Source: a bacterium
GTDB taxonomy: Bacteria; 4484-113; JAFGCY01
DNA: 55,861 nt
Direction of reading: 5' to 3'
Assembly: GCA_016932385.1 (NCBI GenBank)
Contig: JAFGCY010000017.1
Coordinates: 1-55,861 of the forward strand
Both the position numbers and the translations under genes were made by a program. Positions 36,896 through 44,990 of the stretch are shown in pieces; within the stretch, counting starts at the first letter, position 1, and every line of letters starts with the position of its first letter. The notes beneath the pieces were generated by a model that searched no databases, was not told the origin of the DNA, and worked only from the letters and a program-made list of their open reading frames with translations.

Positions 36896-37972
36896 CTACT
36901 CATTCGCATTGCCAGAATCCTCAACCAGAATGATCGGCACGATATCGTGATCGAAGTAACCCACACCGCTGATTCCATAGCCGTTGTTAAGCTTCTCCAC
37001 AATCCCGCAGAGCTGATCGTAGTACAGCAGATTCGGGTTTGAGTCATCGAAATCACAAAAACCGAAGTCGAGCAAGAATTTCTGTAATAAGAAGAAATGT
37101 CCTTCCTCATCCTGCAGCCAGAGCCAGGCATCGTCAACTTCGTCATTGGGATCGCGCGTAGTTGATGGTTCCTCTTGGTAATATAAGAGTGGAAACTTAT
37201 TACACATAACAGTTATGTGGAGTGCTGTTTTATATTTGCGATCAAACGGCGTGCACTCATTAAACTCACACATTCCACTAAGCTTGAACCGTTTCCCACT
37301 AGGGCAGCTAGTTTTATTTGCTATCTCCTGTATAGTTATAACCAGGTCTTCATTTACGCAAGAAAAGGAGGCGTTAACTGGTAAAGCGCCTGACAACGTA
37401 TCTTCTTCGCCACTCATTTCCTCAATCCTCTTGCGAATATCTGGATTAAGATGTGATCCAGATTTTTTTGCGTGTTTTTGAGCAGCCTCCAGCTCGGACC
37501 TATAAAGCAGTGCCTCGCTGCTAGGATCATATTTAGCATGACCCTCCTTGATCATCTCCAGTTGTAGCAGCTTCTCCTCTTCATCCTCCGTGTTTTCGTA
37601 AAACACCCACCCCCACAGTACATCTCTACCCGCATACTCAGTGTCAATGGGATCAAGCTTGACCCTGAAGCTGACAACGTCCGACAGCAAGTCAGTCATG
37701 GCGACAACATATCGCCACGCTTCTACTCCCATGCCACTGCGATAATCAAACAACTCATTCCCGTAAAGAAATATCTCCTTTTCCGATGGATTCTCAGTTT
37801 CATCATACTGATGCCATCTCACTGCAATCGATCCGCGAGGGGTGACTTTCAAGTAATCACAGTCGAAAGTATCAGGTCTTTCCACAGAAGCAGCTGTTGG
37901 TATTGCGATAAGCTGCATAAGCGTTATTGCTACGCTTAGCCTAACAACCCAGTTGACATTGTATCGCTGCAT
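36896..37972 (-). CDS. Secreted protein with degenerate SNase-like domain
   Basis: 358 aa. An N-terminal signal peptide (residues 1 to about 29, ending TAAS) is followed by a region that follows the staphylococcal-nuclease-like order: FDCDYLKVTPRGSIAVRW, IFLYGNELFDYRSGMGVEAW, a strand with VVSFRVKLDP, DVLWGWVFYENTEDEEEKLL, then LEMIKEGHAKYDPSSEAL and LEAAQKHAKKSGSHLNPD. The usual catalytic Arg/Glu/Arg set is not clearly kept, so it may bind rather than cut. The C-terminal half holds several Cys and an acidic DDAWLWLQDEEG stretch. GGGAG precedes the ATG. AT-rich codon use differs from the core genes. Downstream of and probably co-transcribed with the basic membrane protein. Confidence 0.75.
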   Translation of the reverse strand: MQRYNVNWVVRLSVAITLMQLIAIPTAASVERPDTFDCDYLKVTPRGSIAVRWHQYDETENPSEKEIFLYGNELFDYRSGMGVEAWRYVVAMTDLLSDVVSFRVKLDPIDTEYAGRDVLWGWVFYENTEDEEEKLLQLEMIKEGHAKYDPSSEALLYRSELEAAQKHAKKSGSHLNPDIRKRIEEMSGEEDTLSGALPVNASFSCVNEDLVITIQEIANKTSCPSGKRFKLSGMCEFNECTPFDRKYKTALHITVMCNKFPLLYYQEEPSTTRDPNDEVDDAWLWLQDEEGHFFLLQKFLLDFGFCDFDDSNPNLLYYDQLCGIVEKLNNGYGISGVGYFDHDIVPIILVEDSGNANE

Positions 37973-37998
37973 TTCGATACACTCCCGATAATCTAACG

Positions 37999-38781
37999 CT
38001 AGCTGCGGTTTTCCTTCCCCTCAATTATGCTTAGCTGTTTATGTCGCTCCTGTTGCAGCATGCCCTGCGTAGTGCGACAGCACTCAAGCATTGATTCTCT
38101 TAACTTTGTCGTGTCTCGCCCATCATACGATGGCAAGCTTAGGTTATTTAGATACTGCATACCCATCTCACTCGTTCTCTCATATGCTTTAGTCAAATCT
38201 GTGTTCTGAATGTCATCGATAATGACTGCTTTCACTTCATCCTTAAATTGCAGCCAAATTATTGTGGCAATCTGTAGTGGGTCCTCGCTGTCGTTTTTCC
38301 TGTTATAGTCAGCCTCATCATAATTCACTGGAATACTTATAACTACTTCATGCATCCTTGCGAACAATGCGCTGACGTATTCAATCGTTTTCAGTTTTGA
38401 GGAGGCACTGCTGATGTCACATTGATCTCTGAAGTGCCCGGCATCCTTGTGCCATGTGACTAGGTCAGCGTGATAGTTGTAGGCCGTGCTGCCGATGATC
38501 AGCAAAACGCCGGTTACCGCCATAATGAAACCCCATAGATGCAATCTGCTTCCTTGCATGCCACTCGAAGGAGGAACTGGCGGCTGATCCACGAGCCTGT
38601 TGCCTGGTTCCGTAGCAAGTTGACGCGGCTCAGCTGAGGGCCGCGAGGTTTGCTGTGGCGCAGCCGCTGCTTCAGGTATTACGGTCTTAGCGCGCTTCTG
38701 GTTTGCGCCAGGCTTCTGCTGCTGTCTTGATTTAGAGTTTTTCTTGCGGCGATTCCCGTGCCTGTGGTTATTGCCACTCAT
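37999..38781 (-). CDS. Basic, membrane-anchored protein of unknown function
   Basis: 260 aa, not recognised. The first 40 residues are strongly basic and Asn/Gln/His rich (HRHGNRRKKNSKSRQQQK), followed by a Pro/Ala/Gln linker, one TM helix at about 80-100 (LWGFIMAVTGVLLIIGSTAY), and a helical, mixed-charge domain of about 160 residues. By the positive-inside rule the basic tail is cytoplasmic and could contact nucleic acid or phospholipid. Start chosen at ATG 38779-38781 with GGTGG upstream; four earlier codons are possible. It precedes the SNase-like gene by 26 bases on the same strand, suggesting a two-gene unit. Confidence 0.65.
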   Translation of the reverse strand: MSGNNHRHGNRRKKNSKSRQQQKPGANQKRAKTVIPEAAAAPQQTSRPSAEPRQLATEPGNRLVDQPPVPPSSGMQGSRLHLWGFIMAVTGVLLIIGSTAYNYHADLVTWHKDAGHFRDQCDISSASSKLKTIEYVSALFARMHEVVISIPVNYDEADYNRKNDSEDPLQIATIIWLQFKDEVKAVIIDDIQNTDLTKAYERTSEMGMQYLNNLSLPSYDGRDTTKLRESMLECCRTTQGMLQQERHKQLSIIEGKENRS

Positions 38782-39515
38782 GATACGCACCACCTATGAG
38801 CTTGAATGACCGACCTGCAGTTAAGCAGATCAGAACCGATAAATATGATGTGAGTGACATAGCGCCGAAACGACACCAACACGCGCGAGCGGCTTTTTTG
38901 TGAAATATTGGTTTGCTTAATCATATATAGGAATATATGTGTTATATTGTTTTATTTTGAAAGAAGACAAGCGCGGAAGTTGGTCGATGAATCGACGGCA
39001 TTCAGTAAGGTGATCGAAGAGCAATCACCGACACGTTGGAAACCGTGCCTTGGACGGTAAACCAGTAGACTTACAAACTGCATATTCATCTGGATATGGG
39101 CTGGTGATCTTGCTAACTGCGACCAACAGGCGTGAGATCATCAGCCTTATCTCTCCTTCAAAAATTCAAACGTACATCCACACCGCAGCCACGGCGCATG
39201 CGACCCGCCCGTTTCGCTCGCGGCAATGCACTCGTCCGGCGTGTCCAGCCCCGGCAAGTGTCCTCACGCCCGTCGATCGCTTGCAGTCCAATCCCTGGAC
39301 AGATCGTCTCAGGTACGCCCTCGGTGGTGATGATCCCGCGCCAGCGCCGCCACAATTTGAGATTGCGGACTCGATTAGGAACAGCCCGCGCCGGATCGGC
39401 CTGGTCGATGAGGGACGATCCGGAGAGGAATGCGCGGATGACCGCTGCCATCTCAAACGCGGCGGCACTGGCACATAGCGTTCCCGCCGGCACGGTTAGT
39501 GAAGATTGGTCATTC
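38782..39515. other. Intergenic, no confident gene
   Basis: Short frames on both strands here lack SD or -10 signals and have no recognisable protein character. Seen: a run of T's after GCGCGAGCGGC near 38885-38897, an inverted repeat CATATAT-AGGA-ATATATG at 38922-38939 in an AT-rich tract, and GGTGAT/ATCACC arms near 39011-39031. A GC-richer patch (about 39180-39480) inside AT-rich surroundings may be a decayed gene or insertion remnant, but I could not recover a protein from it. Confidence 0.4.
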
Positions 39516-39551
39516 AAAAAAAGAAGCCGCTTGACTTTCGTCAGCGGCTTC
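39516..39551 (-). terminator. Strong intrinsic terminator
   Basis: Minus strand: GAAGCCGCT-GAC-GAAA-GTC-A-AGCGGCTTC followed by seven T's. A 12-bp stem with one bulged A and a GNRA-type loop. The clearest Rho-independent terminator in the window, yet no confident gene ends before it. Confidence 0.85.
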
Positions 39552-39719
39552 AAAGGTTCCTTTAGGCAGCCGCCGTCGGGACCCCTTGCATACCGCACCT
39601 CGGTTTGCTCATTCACCATCTCTGCCATACCCACCATAGTATTATCTATTGTCCACAATTCCACACCGAGCGCAAGCCATAATATGAATTATCTTCTAAA
39701 TATGATGCGATGATCGCCC

Positions 39720-40019
39720 TTAACGTGTCGTCACGCACTCGATTACAGGACATTTTTTCCGACGATTTCCGACTTTCATGTTTATCGCAAACTCATATTT
39801 GCGAATTATGTCCCGTGAAACCACTGCTTCACGCGACCTTTGAATTGCGGCGGTTGACATTAGGGAAATAGTAGCGCTAGCGATCTTCTTCCTGCCCTCG
39901 TTCAGTGAAACGAACATGTTATAACGTGAATTCGTGAACGGGTGTTGCAAAATTAGAGCGAACAGGATTGGATTAACCCGCAACATGTAGGATAATAATG
40001 GGCTAGAATCAGGAAACAC
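39720..40019 (-). CDS. Possible small protein, low confidence
   Basis: 99 aa from GTG at 40017-40019 with AGGT four bases upstream. The second half is helical and basic (EGRKKIASATISLMSTAAIQ, then SRDIIRKYEFAINMK, and a terminal basic segment with KKCPVIEC). It has no known family. If real, its transcript would pass on toward the terminator at 39516-39551, 170 bases beyond its stop. Low-GC codon use agrees with its surroundings. It could equally be a chance frame in non-coding DNA. Confidence 0.3.
   Translation of the reverse strand: MFPDSSPLLSYMLRVNPILFALILQHPFTNSRYNMFVSLNEGRKKIASATISLMSTAAIQRSREAVVSRDIIRKYEFAINMKVGNRRKKCPVIECVTTR
39969..39997 (+). promoter_or_regulatory. Promoter of small lipoprotein gene
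   Basis: -35 TTGGAT (39969-39974), 17 bp, -10 GATAAT (39992-39997). Between it and the gene an ATCAGG/CCTGAT hairpin (about 40008-40030) forms in the leader. Confidence 0.5.
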
Positions 40020-40051
40020 TTTTACCTGATCTATTTATTATGGAGGTTGGC

Positions 40052-40384
40052 ATGTTACTTCTCAGGTATTTTCTGCTAGTTATCGTAGTGTTGGCGTTGG
40101 CTGGTTGCCAGTCGGCATCCTTAAGCCGGGACATTAATGTAGCTGGTTCCGAGGAGGATGTTATCAGCTCCTGGAACAACTGGTGCGCGACATATAATTT
40201 CGACACGGTTCCCGGTGGCGCCGGAGTATTGGTGGGTAGTGTTTACTACGGAAATGATTTCGACAGTGACGCCGATGGGCTCCTGCGCATTATTCAACTC
40301 GAGGTGAATAGCACTGGTCGACCCGATATTGACGAAACTGAATTTCTGTCATGTGTAATCAGTGATCCTGCCTGGTACGAATAA
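40052..40384 (+). CDS. Small lipoprotein of unknown function
   Basis: 110 aa. Signal peptide with lipobox LALAGC and mature Cys followed by QSAS. The short mature part is acidic (DSDADG, DIDETE) and Trp/Tyr-bearing, with two further Cys (in NWCATY and SCVISD) that could form a disulfide. ATG at 40052-40054 has GGAGG at ideal distance; the ATG at 40040 lies upstream of that SD and is rejected. No family recognised. Stands alone on the plus strand within the AT-richer stretch. Confidence 0.75.
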   Translation: MLLLRYFLLVIVVLALAGCQSASLSRDINVAGSEEDVISSWNNWCATYNFDTVPGGAGVLVGSVYYGNDFDSDADGLLRIIQLEVNSTGRPDIDETEFLSCVISDPAWYE

Positions 40385-40407
40385 TCGGATCAAACGAGCG
40401 CCAATGG

Positions 40408-41211
40408 CTAAAAGCGGCAGCCATGCAGATAATCTTTCTCCTTGGCTGCCGCATCAATGTATGCAGCCAAGTCCAGCTTGTTTTCGAATTGCTGGCGAAC
40501 ACACACATTTCTTTCTTTGTAATAGTGATTGATTCTTCTTTTGCTCGGTCGGCTGGAAAAAACTTCCTCGGCTATAAGCAAATCCCAGTAATACGGCCAA
40601 TCCTCCCTCTCCAGCGCATCCGGGTATACGTTTGCCAGTTCCTCACGCAGTTCACCTTCGCGCCCGAAGTGGAACCTCATTGAGGTCTTTATCAGCATGA
40701 TACCAGCCCACAACAGCGCATGATAGCGATTATTAGCTGTTAAAGGTCCGATTTTGCTCTTCCGCGTCTCCTCACAGACGCGCCGACAGATTGCAGTAAA
40801 CATCTCGATCATCTTGAACGCGGGGATCACGCGGTCCATGTTTTCCTCCCGATGCTTCCACTTCGCATCCGCCAGGATCGTCAGTATTCCGCACCAGGCC
40901 ATGCTTCTGGGATAGGGCTTGATGTTGTGCGACTGGAACAACCGGCTTGACGCAACCAGGACGTCGTGCGCCTCCTGGCACATCAGGTAGCAGTTTTCGA
41001 AGTCGAGGTCATCGAGATGCGCTTCCGCGACCATCGTAATGATATGCGCGGCAGCGGTATCGAACTTACCGCGCTCATGGACATCTTCGGCGTCCACCAG
41101 CCTTGCCTCAAGTGTATCCAGCACGCCGAGCATTCCGGGAATGTCGCGAAGCCTGTAGTAGTCAAGTGCCCGCTTGACCAGTGTGCGCCGAAATTCAATA
41201 ATCCCTTCCAT
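40408..41211 (-). CDS. All-helical protein of unknown function, possibly TPR-like
   Basis: 267 aa, predicted almost entirely helical with repeated aromatic/Ala spacing (ALDYYRLRDIPGMLGVLDTL; AHLDDLDFENCYLMCQEAHD), suggesting a helical-repeat scaffold of TPR type. No TM or signal. Ends with a Lys-rich helix and GCRF. ATG at 41209-41211 is preceded by TACAAT (41220-41225) at eight bases and no SD; a TTG two codons earlier is an alternative start. Directly downstream of the XRE regulator, same strand but with its own -10, so the pair may be regulator and effector. Confidence 0.65.
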   Translation of the reverse strand: MEGIIEFRRTLVKRALDYYRLRDIPGMLGVLDTLEARLVDAEDVHERGKFDTAAAHIITMVAEAHLDDLDFENCYLMCQEAHDVLVASSRLFQSHNIKPYPRSMAWCGILTILADAKWKHREENMDRVIPAFKMIEMFTAICRRVCEETRKSKIGPLTANNRYHALLWAGIMLIKTSMRFHFGREGELREELANVYPDALEREDWPYYWDLLIAEEVFSSRPSKRRINHYYKERNVCVRQQFENKLDLAAYIDAAAKEKDYLHGCRF

Positions 41212-41219
41212 GGACAAGT

Positions 41220-41225
41220 ATTGTA
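41220..41225 (-). promoter_or_regulatory. Leaderless-type -10 for the helical protein
   Basis: TACAAT on the minus strand, eight bases before the ATG at 41211, located between the XRE gene's stop and this gene. Confidence 0.5.
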
Positions 41226-41231
41226 GCGGGT

Positions 41232-41804
41232 TTACGCGCTACCTGGCTTCTCCCGCGCGCTTGTTTCCTCTTCCTCCGTCTGGCGCTTCGCCATCAGGCC
41301 CGTCAGCGAATTGCGCGCTTGCCTGACGGCGGCACGCGTGTCTCTCGCTTCCAGCTTCCGGCTTTCACTGCGCTCCAGGAGTGAATGGCGCGCCCGCTGA
41401 ATCGCAGTGATCGCCCGGGGCGTTTCGGTTTTTGCCAGCGCTGATTCGGCGGTTAACCTGATGCTTTGGAAGACTCCCTGCATCGCCTGGACATAATCGA
41501 GAAGGTGTTCCAGATCGGTCCGGCACTCGTTCATCGTTGCATTGTTGAAAGCTGATTCGGCGCTTTCCTCGGTCCGGTGGCGCATTCTGATCCCGAATGC
41601 ATCATCCATGCTCATCTCGGCGTATTTGCAGATTTGAATAAGCACCGGCAGGTCATAGCAAGTCGTGGATCCATTTCTCCAACGATGCAGCGTGCTGGGT
41701 CCTTTTCCCACTCGACGCGTTAATTCGGCGATGGACCAGCCCTGATTTTTCGCAGCGCGGTCAATCATCTCTCGAACGGCAGCTATCACTTCATTACCTT
41801 TCAT
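41232..41804 (-). CDS. XRE-family helix-turn-helix regulator with coiled-coil tail
   Basis: 190 aa. Residues about 7-60 form an HTH: GWSIAELTRRVGKGPSTLHR is the helix-turn-helix with WRNG after it, followed by LPVLIQICKYAEMSMDDAFG, the usual fourth and fifth helices. The rest (about 80-190) is a charged helix that probably dimerises. Start at ATG 41802-41804 because TACAAT (41811-41816) ends six bases upstream; a longer frame upstream is rejected as it crosses that promoter. An inverted repeat GTCGG-TCT-CCGAC at 41867-41879, upstream of the promoter, is a candidate site for it. Likely controls the downstream helical-protein gene, itself, or both. Confidence 0.8.
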   Translation of the reverse strand: MKGNEVIAAVREMIDRAAKNQGWSIAELTRRVGKGPSTLHRWRNGSTTCYDLPVLIQICKYAEMSMDDAFGIRMRHRTEESAESAFNNATMNECRTDLEHLLDYVQAMQGVFQSIRLTAESALAKTETPRAITAIQRARHSLLERSESRKLEARDTRAAVRQARNSLTGLMAKRQTEEEETSAREKPGSA

Positions 41805-41810
41805 ACGATT

Positions 41811-41816
41811 ATTGTA
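41811..41816 (-). promoter_or_regulatory. Leaderless-type -10 for the XRE regulator
   Basis: TACAAT, then AATCGT, then ATG at 41804: exactly six bases, no SD. Confidence 0.55.
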
Positions 41817-42005
41817 ACAGATAAGCATCTCTATTGGGAAGATGTCCAAATAAGACAGGTCTTGTAGTCGGTCTCCGACCAGTCCGGAAGTTACATTGCA
41901 GATTTGTGCTGCCTGGCTTGCCGACCTTCCGTGCATGTCCGATTTTGCTATGCTACAACGGAGTGAACCTCAATCGCGATTCAACCGTCAGCCCCTTTGA
42001 TGGGC

Positions 42006-42011
42006 TATAAT
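42006..42011 (+). promoter_or_regulatory. -10 element of the secreted protein gene
   Basis: TATAAT, then nine bases CTCCGCGTA, then ATG at 42021. A start site seven bases after the hexamer leaves a leader of two or three bases. Confidence 0.55.
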
Positions 42012-42020
42012 CTCCGCGTA

Positions 42021-43427
42021 ATGCTGATGCGCTCGCTAATGATCTTTTTATTGCTCACGGCGCTGACAGCGCCGGCTTGGGCTCAGAACAATCCGCTGCC
42101 CGCCGACACGGTGGAGGCGCACTTCGCCGCGATTAGCGCCGAGGAGTACACCCAGGCCGACGAGTACTTTTCCGCCGCCTTCCACCGCGCGTTCAAGACC
42201 GAGCAGCGCCAGCAGGTGGACCAGTATTACCTGACCCGCGCGGACCAGCTGGCGCGCGGTTACGAGATCGTCGATACGCGGCTTCTCGCCGACGAGGACA
42301 AGGACACGGCGCTGGTGATCGTCCACTTCGGCGATCCCTTCCCCGAGGCCTTCGTCGGCATGACCGAGGAGATGTGCTATTACCTGATCCGCGAGCACGT
42401 CGGCGATGACGCCCCGCTGGCCGGCCGCGACGGGCGCGCCTGGCGCATCGACATCTTCGACGCGATCCGCTACGACACCCTGGCCGAGGCCCGCCGCCGG
42501 CCCTACCTGTTCACACGCGAGGCTTGGCCCGAGGACGAGGGCAGCGAACTGAAGAGCCGCCAGGGCCTGTACCGCATTCAGCAAGCGCTGGAGCGGTTCT
42601 ATGCCACCAACGGGCAGTATCCATTCCGCCTGCACGGCGGCACAAACCGGCGCGACGAGCTGATCAGCGGCCGCTATTTCTACGGCAGCTATCCCGACAG
42701 CGGCTTCAATCAGCGGCCGATGGAGTTCCAGGACTTCGGCAAGAAGAGCGCCGGCGATTTCGCTTATTACTCGGTGGATGCCGACGGCGACGAGCGCTAC
42801 GAAGGCTACTGGCTGTTGCTGCACGGCAAACTCGACGATTCGTTCTACTTCGTGGACCGCGATGCGGTTTACATTCTCAGCAGCCTCGAGCGCGGTACAC
42901 AACAGGAGCTGGCCGAGTTGTTCGCTCAATTCTGGCTGGCCGAGCGCGGACGGGAGCTGCAGCTAGCACCGGGGCTGCTAGCCTTGGCGGAGCCCTACCC
43001 CGCGGCGCGGCTGGAAACGGGTGCCGTCGCGGAACTGGCCGGCAGCCTGCCGGGCAGCTCCGCGCCTACGGTCATCATCGAGGAAGGAACCGACACGCCG
43101 GCGGATGGACCGGAGGTCCCGCCGCTGGACCTGTCGAGCGAACCCGGCCCGGACGGGGAACGTGCCGCATCGGAAGCGCCGGAACCGCCACCGGGCGAAG
43201 AGCTCCCGCCGGACGTCGCTCTCGTGCCGTTCACCACCGAATCGGCCCTTACGCCGGATATGCGTGAACGGGCCGCGGCGCTGGCCCGGGCGGTGATCAG
43301 CCACGTAGACCTGATCTATCCAGCGGGTGAGGACGCGGAACCGGAAACCGTACCAACGGAAGCGGAGGATTCGGGCGGGGAGAGTTTCTTCGAGGAGTTG
43401 CTGCGCGTCTTCAGCTTTGGCTGGTAG
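42021..43427 (+). CDS. Secreted protein with pseudopilin-like segment, unknown function
   Basis: 468 aa. Signal peptide MLMRSLMIFLLLTALTAPAW cut after AQ. A helical region (25-100) is followed by a part resembling the C-terminal half of type II secretion major pseudopilins: YRIQQALERFYATNGQYP, then DFAYYSVDADGDERYEGYWL (about 178-270). It lacks the prepilin helix, so it is not a pilin itself. The last 130 residues are Pro/Glu-rich and disordered, then a short amphipathic end. Located directly before recF, each gene with its own -10. Confidence 0.7.
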   Translation: MLMRSLMIFLLLTALTAPAWAQNNPLPADTVEAHFAAISAEEYTQADEYFSAAFHRAFKTEQRQQVDQYYLTRADQLARGYEIVDTRLLADEDKDTALVIVHFGDPFPEAFVGMTEEMCYYLIREHVGDDAPLAGRDGRAWRIDIFDAIRYDTLAEARRRPYLFTREAWPEDEGSELKSRQGLYRIQQALERFYATNGQYPFRLHGGTNRRDELISGRYFYGSYPDSGFNQRPMEFQDFGKKSAGDFAYYSVDADGDERYEGYWLLLHGKLDDSFYFVDRDAVYILSSLERGTQQELAELFAQFWLAERGRELQLAPGLLALAEPYPAARLETGAVAELAGSLPGSSAPTVIIEEGTDTPADGPEVPPLDLSSEPGPDGERAASEAPEPPPGEELPPDVALVPFTTESALTPDMRERAAALARAVISHVDLIYPAGEDAEPETVPTEAEDSGGESFFEELLRVFSFGW

Positions 43428-43439
43428 CGCCGTCTGGCG

Positions 43440-43445
43440 TATAAT
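43440..43445 (+). promoter_or_regulatory. Leaderless-type -10 for recF
   Basis: TATAAT, then CCGCGC, then GTG at 43452 (six bases). A weak -35 TTTGGC (43417-43422) is 17 bp upstream, within the end of the preceding gene. Confidence 0.6.
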
Positions 43446-43451
43446 CCGCGC

Positions 43452-44600
43452 GTGCGGCTCAAGCGCCTGAAACTGCGCGATTTTCGCAATTACGAGCGAC
43501 TGGACCTGGAGTTCCCCGCCGGCATCATTGTGCTGGCCGGCGCCAACGGCGCGGGCAAGAGCAACCTGCTGGAGGCGATCCACTACCTGAGCTACCTTAA
43601 AAGCTTCCGCACCAACCGCGATCGCGAGGTCGTCCGTTACTCCTGCCCCCTGGCGCTGATCGAGGCGCGACTCGCCGACGACGACGAGCGGCCCTTCGAC
43701 GCGCGGCTGGTGCTGAAAAGCGGCAAGCGCCACGTGCGCCTGAATGGCAACGACATCACGCGTTTCCAGGACTTCATCGGTCGGCTGCACAGCCAGTTCT
43801 TCTTCCCCGGCGACCTGACGCTGCTGACCGGCGATCCGACCCTGCGCCGCGAGGTGCTGGACCTGGAGCTGTTGCGCCTCAAGCCCGTGCTGTTGCCGGT
43901 ATACCAGAAATTCCGCAATGCCTTGAAACAGCGTAATTCCGTGCTGAAGCTGCTCTACCCCCAACCCGGACGTCGCCATAACCGGCCGGTCGACCTGCTC
44001 AAGGCGCTGGAGGCCTATACCGAGCAGCTGATCGGCGCTGGCGTGGCGATCATGCGTGAGCGGCGCGGCATCACCAAGGTGTTAAACGAGCAGTTTGTTC
44101 CGCTCTACGCCAGATTGGCGCCACCGGAGGGTGAAAGCGTCAGCCTGCGCTACTTGAGCGCCGTGCCCCTGGAGCCCGATGACCAGTTGGCCGCCAATTA
44201 CCGCCGGCTGCTGAGCGAATCCCAGGAGACCGAGGCCAGCCTGCGCTTCACCACCGTCGGCCCGCACCGCGACGACCTGGGGTTTATCCTCGATGGCGAG
44301 CGCGACTTGAAGCGCTACGGCAGCCAGGGCCAACAGCGCAGCGCGGCCCTGACCTTCCGCCTGGCGCTGGCCGCGCTGTCGCGGCAGCGGCTCAGCGATG
44401 ACCCGCTGCTGCTGCTCGACGATGCATTAAGCGAGATGGACGATGAGCGCAAGCAACGGTTGTTGGCGATCTGCCGGCAGCACCGGCAGGTGTTCATCAC
44501 GTCAGCCAGCCAGCGCGAAGTGGACCTGATCTCCCCGTTGGCGACCGTGGTCTATACCGTCGAGGACGGCTTGCTGGCCCCGGCTGGATCGGGCCAATAG
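43452..44600 (+). CDS. recF: DNA replication and repair protein RecF
   Basis: SMC-like ATPase that helps load RecA at gaps, acting with RecO and RecR. 382 aa. N-terminal LKRLKLRDFRNYERLDLEF, Walker A GANGAGKSN (30-38), the signature GSQGQQRSAALTFRLA and Walker B LLLLDDALSEMD are intact. Start GTG at 43452, six bases after TATAAT, no SD. Not next to dnaA, dnaN or gyrB, its common partners elsewhere; the neighbours are a secreted protein and a Cys-rich mini-protein. Confidence 0.95.
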   Translation: MRLKRLKLRDFRNYERLDLEFPAGIIVLAGANGAGKSNLLEAIHYLSYLKSFRTNRDREVVRYSCPLALIEARLADDDERPFDARLVLKSGKRHVRLNGNDITRFQDFIGRLHSQFFFPGDLTLLTGDPTLRREVLDLELLRLKPVLLPVYQKFRNALKQRNSVLKLLYPQPGRRHNRPVDLLKALEAYTEQLIGAGVAIMRERRGITKVLNEQFVPLYARLAPPEGESVSLRYLSAVPLEPDDQLAANYRRLLSESQETEASLRFTTVGPHRDDLGFILDGERDLKRYGSQGQQRSAALTFRLALAALSRQRLSDDPLLLLDDALSEMDDERKQRLLAICRQHRQVFITSASQREVDLISPLATVVYTVEDGLLAPAGSGQ

Positions 44601-44613
44601 CCGCGGCGCGGGG

Positions 44614-44835
44614 TCAGGTCGTTTGGGCCAGGATCGCGGGCAGGCGGTCCTTCTGGATGGGGAACAGGTCGGCGGGAACTTTTTCGCGACCGAGTTGCTT
44701 GAAGACAATATACCGCGCGCAATTCTCGTAGTTATCCAGGCAATAGCGTCGCTTCACCATCGTGGCAGTACCATCCATCCCCTGCATCTTGTCATTAAAG
44801 AATGGGCATTTTGCCAGGCATTCGCATTCGGCCAT
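44614..44835 (-). CDS. Small Cys-rich conserved protein
   Basis: 73 aa. ECECLAKCPFFNDKM (Cys 4, 6 and 10), then RRYCLDNYENCARYIVFKQLG with Cys 32 and 39 and a helical end. I recall similar small proteins in other bacteria with the pattern C-x-C-x3-C-P-F-F-N-D-K and YC-x6-CARY; they might hold an iron-sulfur cluster or zinc, but I can give no function. ATG at 44833-44835 with GGGGTGA nearby and TATACT about 18 bases upstream, so this gene has a leader. Convergent with recF. Confidence 0.75.
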   Translation of the reverse strand: MAECECLAKCPFFNDKMQGMDGTATMVKRRYCLDNYENCARYIVFKQLGREKVPADLFPIQKDRLPAILAQTT

Positions 44836-44976
44836 AAGTCACCCCGAGCAAAAAGTATAGTAGTTAGTTAGATAATAACACGCAATCATTAAGCATGCTG
44901 CTGCCGGTTAACTCGGATTTCAGTGGAAAATCTCGTGAAAGATTAATAAAATCCAGTACAGTATTAGTTTTCTCGC

Positions 44977-44982
44977 TATACT
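44977..44982 (+). promoter_or_regulatory. -10 of the HD-GYP gene, leaderless-type
   Basis: TATACT, then CTGAATGT, then ATG at 44991 (eight bases). No SD. Confidence 0.5.
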
Positions 44983-44990
44983 CTGAATGT

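Noticed and set aside
39640..39662. Lac-operator-like words (GTGTGGAATTGTG) on the minus strand
   Set aside because: Only a partial match with no LacI-family gene nearby; probably chance.
39158..39664. Minus-strand open frame of about 168 residues
   Set aside because: It reads straight through the strong terminator at 39516-39551 and has no coherent protein pattern afterwards.
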